A DNA stretch of 16,138 bases from an uncultured Eggerthellaceae bacterium (lineage in GTDB: Bacteria > Actinomycetota > Coriobacteriia > Coriobacteriales > Eggerthellaceae). Position 1 is the first letter of the stretch; the number at the start of each line of letters is the position of its first letter. Position numbers and translations under genes: made by a program. The notes under the pieces were generated by a model, which worked only from the letters and a program-made list of their open reading frames with translations, searched no databases and had not been told where the DNA came from. Of this stretch, positions 12,617-16,138 are shown in pieces. The stretch lies in NCBI GenBank assembly GCA_948829205.1, contig CAQLOA010000016.1, positions 1-16,138 of the forward strand, in the 5' to 3' direction.

Positions 12617-13123
12617 ATGACCAAAGCAGATTCGGCCGAATATGTCGAGCGCTATTCGGACCTCATTCTCAGGCTGAGCTTCACCTATCTTGGCAGCAGC
12701 TCCGATGCGGAGGACATCGTCCAGGACGTCCTCATCAAACTGATGCTCAACGCGCCCCCGTTCTCGAGCCCCGAGCACGAGAAGGCATGGGTCATACGCA
12801 CCACGGTGAACCGCTGCAAGGACGTCTTGAAGGGCGCCCACCGAAAGCGCAACGTGCGCTTCGACGAGACGACGCCGCACCCGACGGCGCCGAGCGCCGA
12901 AGAGGTGTTCATGTCGCAGCAGAGCGGCGTGCTTGACGCCGTCAACCAGCTTCCCGAAGACCAGCGGGTCGCAGTCTTTCTGCACTATTACGAGGACATG
13001 AGCATCGCGCAGATCGCATCCATAGAGAACAAATCCGTCGCGGCCGTCACGAAGCGCCTATCCCGTGCGCGGGAGGCTTTGCGGAAGGCCATCGAGAGGA
13101 GCCATCATGACGTCATTGAATAG
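12617..13123 (+). CDS. RNA polymerase sigma factor, sigma-70 family (ECF-like)
   Basis: A 168-residue two-domain sigma factor. Region 2 is at about residues 8-77 (YSDLILRLSFTYLGSSSDAEDIVQDVLIKLM, the core-binding helices, then KAWVIRTTVNRCKDVL). Region 4 is at about 104-158 (VNQLPEDQRVAVFLHYYEDMSIAQIASIENKSVAAVTKRLSRAREAL, a helix-turn-helix that reads the -35 element). Regions 1.1 and 3 are absent, as in ECF factors. ATG 12617 is chosen because conserved sequence begins there and a GAAGG site precedes it. The gene overlaps the next one by 17 nt, the usual layout for a sigma factor and its membrane-bound regulator. Target promoters are not identifiable here; no clear self-recognised promoter was found. 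Confidence 0.9.
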   Translation: MTKADSAEYVERYSDLILRLSFTYLGSSSDAEDIVQDVLIKLMLNAPPFSSPEHEKAWVIRTTVNRCKDVLKGAHRKRNVRFDETTPHPTAPSAEEVFMSQQSGVLDAVNQLPEDQRVAVFLHYYEDMSIAQIASIENKSVAAVTKRLSRAREALRKAIERSHHDVIE

Positions 13124-14285
13124 CAGCTGCAGGAACGACGGCGCATCCAAGGCCGCAGGCGCAGGGTTCGACGGCGAGCTGGCCGCCGCCCTCAAAGGCG
13201 AGCTGAACGCGATGGAGTTCGACGCCTCCGCGAAGGAGCGCATGGAGCAGAACATCAACCGGTCGGTCGCCGCCCAGCAGGTCCGCGAGGGCGTTGCGAC
13301 CCCGCATAGGGCGCGGGCCAGGAAGAGCAGGGCGCCCTTCCGCTTTGCAGCCGCGGTGGCTGCGGTCGTCGCGTTGTTCGGCATGGGCACGTTCGCCTAC
13401 GCGTCCGGCGCGTTGGTGAGCGTCTCGGACGCCGTGGCGGGGATCTTCGGCGCCGGGCCGGCCCCCACGGAGGTGGTCGACAAGGTCGGGCACCCCATCG
13501 GTGCCGCCCAGAGCTGCAACGGCGTGACGGTGTCCGCCGACGCGGTCATCGCCGACAGGCAGAACTACGCCATCATCTACTCGATCAGCAAGGACGACGG
13601 AACGGCCTTCGAAGGACTCGAGGCGAACGAGTACGGGTACCTCAACGTCTTGAACGAGGGGCAGTCCACGGACATCGCGGGCCTGTACAGCCCCTTCGAT
13701 GGCGGCGGACAGGGCGCTTATGGCGGGAGCTACTTCTACGATGCCGACCCGGCGGACAACGCCATCCAGATGGTCGAGCAGATGTCGGTGCAGAGCGGCG
13801 ACCGCACCCTCATGGGCCGCACCGTGCATGCGCAGTTCGGGAACTTCCGCGTGACGGGCGATTCCTACGAGGACGCGCCTGTCATGGCGGCGGGCGACTG
13901 GAACCTCAGCTTCGTCATCGAATGCGAGGACGCATCCGTCGAAGTGGCTGCGGCCGGGGCATTAGGCACTCCTTCCGGCGAGGCGATAGTGACGGAGCTG
14001 ACGCTGTCTCCGATAGCCGTCACGGTGGAATACGCCTACGGCGAAGGCGAAGTCGATCCCGATGCAGTAGGCGATGAAGTCACCGAAGCGCATGTGGCGG
14101 GGGACGTGACGATCCTGATGGACGACGGAAGCACGGTCGTGGTCAAGAACAACGGCGGGATGGCCATGCAGTGGGAAGACGACGGGTCGCTGACGTGCAG
14201 GCAGAGCCTGTTCCTTCCGCAGGTCGTCGACGTCGCGCACGTCTCAAGCATCACCGTCGGCGGGACCGAGTTTCCCGTGCAGTAG
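13107..14285 (+). CDS. DUF4179 membrane protein, probable anti-sigma factor
   Basis: A 392-residue single-pass membrane protein. A charged cytoplasmic N-terminus (residues 1-77) is followed by one transmembrane helix (about 78-98) and a large extracytoplasmic part with beta-rich, acidic sequence. The arrangement and the coupling to a sigma factor match DUF4179 proteins, which are generally thought to be sigma-factor regulators (family knowledge). The N-terminus contains a short helical stretch, ASAKERMEQNINRSV, that could bind the sigma factor; no zinc-binding ZAS histidine-cysteine motif is visible. The start at 13107 is set by GAGAGGA six nt upstream, within the sigma gene. The extracellular part has no catalytic motif I recognise, so a sensing role is only inferred. 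A strong hairpin with a T-run follows the gene. Confidence 0.82.
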   Translation: MTSLNSSCRNDGASKAAGAGFDGELAAALKGELNAMEFDASAKERMEQNINRSVAAQQVREGVATPHRARARKSRAPFRFAAAVAAVVALFGMGTFAYASGALVSVSDAVAGIFGAGPAPTEVVDKVGHPIGAAQSCNGVTVSADAVIADRQNYAIIYSISKDDGTAFEGLEANEYGYLNVLNEGQSTDIAGLYSPFDGGGQGAYGGSYFYDADPADNAIQMVEQMSVQSGDRTLMGRTVHAQFGNFRVTGDSYEDAPVMAAGDWNLSFVIECEDASVEVAAAGALGTPSGEAIVTELTLSPIAVTVEYAYGEGEVDPDAVGDEVTEAHVAGDVTILMDDGSTVVVKNNGGMAMQWEDDGSLTCRQSLFLPQVVDVAHVSSITVGGTEFPVQ

Positions 14286-14308
14286 GAGCGATGCGGCAAG
14301 GACTGTTC

Positions 14309-14331
14309 GTGCATTGCCGCAGGAAATGCAC
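14309..14331 (+). other. Hairpin after the DUF4179 gene
   Basis: GTGCATT (14309-14315) and AATGCAC (14325-14331) form a perfect 7-bp stem with a 9-nt loop. It precedes the stronger terminator hairpin by 9 bp and lacks a T-run, so its role is unclear. Confidence 0.35.
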
Positions 14332-14340
14332 GCATGTTCG

Positions 14341-14370
14341 CAGGGGAGCGCTTCACGTGCTCCCCTGTTT
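14341..14370 (+). terminator. Rho-independent terminator of the sigma/DUF4179 operon
   Basis: CAGGGGAGC (14341-14349) pairs perfectly with GCTCCCCTG (14359-14367) around a 9-nt loop and is followed directly by TTT. It sits 55 bp after the DUF4179 stop codon. Confidence 0.75.
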
Positions 14371-14410
14371 CGCATGCAGGCGGGGGCGTGGCACGGGACA
14401 GGCAGGGTGT

Positions 14411-14440
14411 GACGCGTGACACGGGCACGTGACACGGGGC
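14411..14440 (+). promoter_or_regulatory. GTGAC direct repeats upstream of the flavoprotein gene
   Basis: CGTGACACGGG occurs twice exactly (14417-14427 and 14430-14440), 13 bp apart, with a third partial GTGACGCG at 14411. A GATAAT box (14446-14451) follows 5 bp later, so a regulator bound to these repeats would overlap the -35 region. No consensus -35 is present, which suggests activator dependence. Confidence 0.45.
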
Positions 14441-14503
14441 GGGGATAATGTCATCATTGGTCGCGCAACGCCTTGTCCGCCATCGCGAAGGAGAGTACCC
14501 AAC

Positions 14504-15046
14504 ATGGCTAAGAGCATCCTTCTGGTTCATGCAAGCCCGCGCAAGCAAGGCAACTCCGACATGCTCGCCGACTGGTTCGAGCGCGGCGCGACCGAGGCGG
14601 GCAACAACGTGACCCGCATAGACGTGGGGCATGCGAAGATCGCCGGATGTATGGCCTGCGAGTACTGCTTCGCGCACGACGGCGAGTGCGTCCAGCGCGA
14701 CGACATGCAGGAGTTCTACCCGCTTCTGCGCGGGGCCGACGTCATCGTGTACGCCACTCCCATGTACTTCTACAACTTCCCCGCGCAGCTGCGCGCGTTC
14801 CAGGACCGCATGTTCTGCGGCGTCGCCAAGCCCTTCGGCATCAAGCAGACCGCGCTTTTGCTGTGCTTCGAGGACAAGGACGTCACTACGTGCGAACCCG
14901 CCGTCAACAGCTACCGGGTGGCGGCCGACTACTGCAAGCAGGAGAACCTGGGCGAAGTCATCGTGAACAACGTGTACGAGAAGGGGGCGATCGAGGGCAA
15001 CCCTGGCCTGCAGGCAGCCTACGACCTGGGGAAGAGCATCCAGTAG
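14504..15046 (+). CDS. Flavodoxin-family NAD(P)H-dependent oxidoreductase with cysteine cluster
   Basis: A 180-residue protein of the NADPH-dependent FMN reductase/iron-sulfur flavoprotein superfamily. LLVHASPRKQGNSDMLADWF (residues 6-25) is the FMN-phosphate-binding loop of the flavodoxin fold. Next comes GCMACEYC......C (C-x2-C-x2-C-x6-C at about 48-61), a compact motif that in iron-sulfur flavoproteins binds a [4Fe-4S] cluster. Then ADVIVYATPMYFYNFPAQLRAFQDRM is the second FMN-contact loop and dimer helix. It probably reduces small electrophiles, quinones or oxidised compounds; the substrate is unknown. The start is set by AAGGAGAG 8 nt before ATG. It is alone in its unit, convergent with the acetyltransferase gene only 17 bp away. 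Confidence 0.88.
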   Translation: MAKSILLVHASPRKQGNSDMLADWFERGATEAGNNVTRIDVGHAKIAGCMACEYCFAHDGECVQRDDMQEFYPLLRGADVIVYATPMYFYNFPAQLRAFQDRMFCGVAKPFGIKQTALLLCFEDKDVTTCEPAVNSYRVAADYCKQENLGEVIVNNVYEKGAIEGNPGLQAAYDLGKSIQ

Positions 15047-15050
15047 GGCA

Positions 15051-15077
15051 GCGCGCTTTCCGCCTATGCAAGCGCGC
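15051..15077. terminator. Possible bidirectional hairpin between convergent genes
   Basis: GCGCGCTT (15051-15058) pairs perfectly with AAGCGCGC (15070-15077) across an 11-nt loop, spanning the 3' end of the acetyltransferase gene. No T-run follows on either side, so termination activity is uncertain. Confidence 0.35.
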
Positions 15078-15621
15078 GAAGAACCCGACACGGGTTGCCG
15101 GCAGCGACGACGCCTGAGGGGACGTCCTTCGTCACGATGCTCCCGCTCCCGATCACGACGTTGTTGCCGACGGTCACGCCCGGCATGATGCGCACTCCGC
15201 CGCCGATCCACACGTCGTTTCCGACGGTGATGGGGTGAGCGTACTCCAGCCCGGCATTGCGCAGTTCCTTCTCCAGCGGATGTCCTGAAGTGTAGAAGCC
15301 GCAGTCGGGCCCCACGTAGACGTCGCTGCCGAACGTTATGGGCGCCGCGTCAAGCATCACGCAGTTGTGGTTGGCGTAGAAGCGGTCGCCCAGGTGGATG
15401 TTGTATCCATAGTCGCACCAGAATGGCGCAGTCACCCGGCAGTCCTCGCCAAGCGTTCCGACGATCTGCCTCAGAAGCTCTGCCTGCCGCCCTGTTTGCG
15501 ATGGGCGAGTGTTGTTGAAGTCGAAGCAAAGATCCTTGCACCGCATGCGTTCGGCTTCGAGCTCCTCGTCTTGGTTGGCGTCGTAGAGGACGCCAACAAG
15601 CATTTTTTCCTTCTCGGTCAT
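15064..15621 (-). CDS. maa: Sugar O-acetyltransferase, maltose acetyltransferase (Maa/LacA) type
   Basis: A 185-residue left-handed beta-helix acyltransferase that transfers acetyl from acetyl-CoA to a sugar hydroxyl. The N-terminus MTEKEKMLVGVLYDANQDEEL with CKDLCFDFNNTRPSQ matches the maltose-acetyltransferase N-terminal domain. FWCDYGYNIHLGDRFYANHNCVMLDAAP and the hexapeptide repeats (ITVGNDVWIGGGVRIMPGVTVG, then NNVVIGSGSIVTKDVPSGVVAAGNPCRVLR) are hallmark Maa/LacA sequence. The histidine in YTSGHPLE is the expected catalytic residue. Length is normal. ATG 15621 follows AAAGG. Cytoplasmic; it may detoxify non-metabolisable sugars, as proposed for the family. The exact acceptor (maltose, galactoside or other) cannot be determined from sequence. 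Confidence 0.92.
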   Translation of the reverse strand: MTEKEKMLVGVLYDANQDEELEAERMRCKDLCFDFNNTRPSQTGRQAELLRQIVGTLGEDCRVTAPFWCDYGYNIHLGDRFYANHNCVMLDAAPITFGSDVYVGPDCGFYTSGHPLEKELRNAGLEYAHPITVGNDVWIGGGVRIMPGVTVGNNVVIGSGSIVTKDVPSGVVAAGNPCRVLRALA

Positions 15622-15859
15622 GCCATGCGCCTTTCTGCACTGGAAACGAGGACTTTCTTAAGCGTGACAGAAGCCGTGTTGGTTGTCATGTCTTAGTTGG
15701 TGCTTCATGCGTAGACGGTTCTGAAGGTTGCGTTCAGCAACGTCAAGCAGAAGACTTGGCGCGCAGAGCTTTCCAAGTGCTTATAACTATCATTGTGATG
15801 ATACATTTGATATAATACAGGCCTTCATATCGGCCCCAAGACCCAGAGGGGGCGTTGCA
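15622..15859. other. Intergenic region between the acetyltransferase and DUF3990 genes
   Basis: No gene is evident in these 238 bp. It contains a TGACA...TGTCA inverted repeat (about 15665-15689) near the expected promoter of the minus-strand acetyltransferase, a short GTTGC/GCAAC hairpin near 15728-15742, and the AT-rich promoter of the DUF3990 gene at its right end. Confidence 0.4.
15788..15816 (+). promoter_or_regulatory. Promoter and operator-like palindrome of the DUF3990 gene
   Basis: A perfect TATAAT at 15811-15816 lies 44 bp before the GTG start. A perfect 6-bp inverted repeat, TATCAT-TGTG-ATGATA (15788-15803), sits where the -35 box would be, suggesting repressor or activator control. 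No consensus -35 is present. Confidence 0.55.
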
Positions 15860-16138
15860 GTGAGCGCAATCCCGATTTCGAAAGGCGCACCCACCCTTCT
15901 CTACCACGGCTCGCCCACTCCCGTGCCGATGCCTTCTCTAGACAAGGGGAAGCCGCATAACGACTACGGGCGCGGCTTCTATTGCACGGAGGAATTCGAG
16001 AAGGCGTGCGAGTGGGCCTGCAAGCAGAAGGCGGATGGGCTCGCCAACGCCTACGAGCTTGACGGGGATGGCCTCGCCGTGCTCGATCTCCTTGACGGAA
16101 CCCATACGGTGCTCGAATGGATCGCGCTGCTGTTGGCC
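15860..16138 (+). CDS. DUF3990 protein (partial, cut by right edge)
   Basis: The first 93 codons of a protein starting at GTG 15860, with AGAGGGGG 7 nt upstream. LLYHGSPTPVPMPSL (residues 13-27), NDYGRGFYCTEEFEKACEWACKQ (34-56) and NAYELD are the core of DUF3990: YHGS....V..P, then DFG.GFY.T....A..WA. This family has an ADP-ribosyltransferase-like fold (H-Y-type opening YHGS) and often forms toxin-antitoxin-like pairs with DUF3791 proteins (family knowledge). No DUF3791 gene lies upstream; a partner could follow beyond the window. The frame remains open to the window end. Confidence 0.82.
   Translation, partial: MSAIPISKGAPTLLYHGSPTPVPMPSLDKGKPHNDYGRGFYCTEEFEKACEWACKQKADGLANAYELDGDGLAVLDLLDGTHTVLEWIALLLA

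Noticed and set aside
1..16138. CRISPR array, prophage or insertion-sequence transposase
   Set aside because: No regularly spaced repeats and no integrase, transposase or phage structural genes are visible on either strand.

Overview
The window looks like chromosomal DNA of a high-GC Gram-positive actinobacterium, most likely class Coriobacteriia (Eggerthella, Gordonibacter, Slackia and relatives). This rests on inference from GC-rich codon use and gene content: a DUF4143 ATPase, a LytTR/DUF3021-type membrane protein, a sigma-70/DUF4179 pair, a GntR(YtrA)/DUF1648 pair, small toxin-antitoxin pairs and a DUF3990 protein. No database search was possible.

Left part (1-4275). A ferrochelatase gene runs off the left edge on the minus strand. 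Divergent from it, behind a near-consensus promoter, is a YtrA-type GntR repressor followed by a DUF1648 membrane protein that stops early. A convergent MFS exporter and a plus-strand PAP2 lipid-phosphatase-like membrane protein follow.

tRNA islet (4406-6139). An intact minus-strand tRNA-Gly(CCC) at 6066-6139 has a 46-bp near-identical copy of its 3' part at 4406-4451. Between the copies lies one gene, a DUF4143 AAA ATPase, preceded by an AT-rich leader with two copies of a palindromic operator-like motif. This looks like a minimal or decayed integrated element with no integrase.

Middle (6202-11662). A rhodanese-like protein; a toxin-antitoxin operon pairing a RelB/DinJ-type antitoxin with a MazF/PemK-type toxin; an apparent fusion of a shortened LytTR domain to a DUF3021-like four-helix membrane region; a control region dense in palindromes; a GIY-YIG nuclease fused to an AlkD-like DNA glycosylase; a cytoplasmic GH13 alpha-amylase; and a DUF488 protein.

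Right part (11719-16138). A second toxin-antitoxin operon (Phd/YefM with Txe/YoeB) has paired CGTACG palindromes inside its promoter. Next come a sigma-70-family factor translationally coupled to a DUF4179 membrane protein (probable sigma/anti-sigma pair), a flavodoxin-family oxidoreductase with four clustered cysteines, a maltose-acetyltransferase-type sugar O-acetyltransferase, and the start of a DUF3990 protein cut by the right edge.

The genes form short transcription units rather than one pathway. The most distinctive points are the tRNA-bounded ATPase islet, the two domain fusions, the mixed-family toxin-antitoxin pair and several unexplained palindrome clusters.
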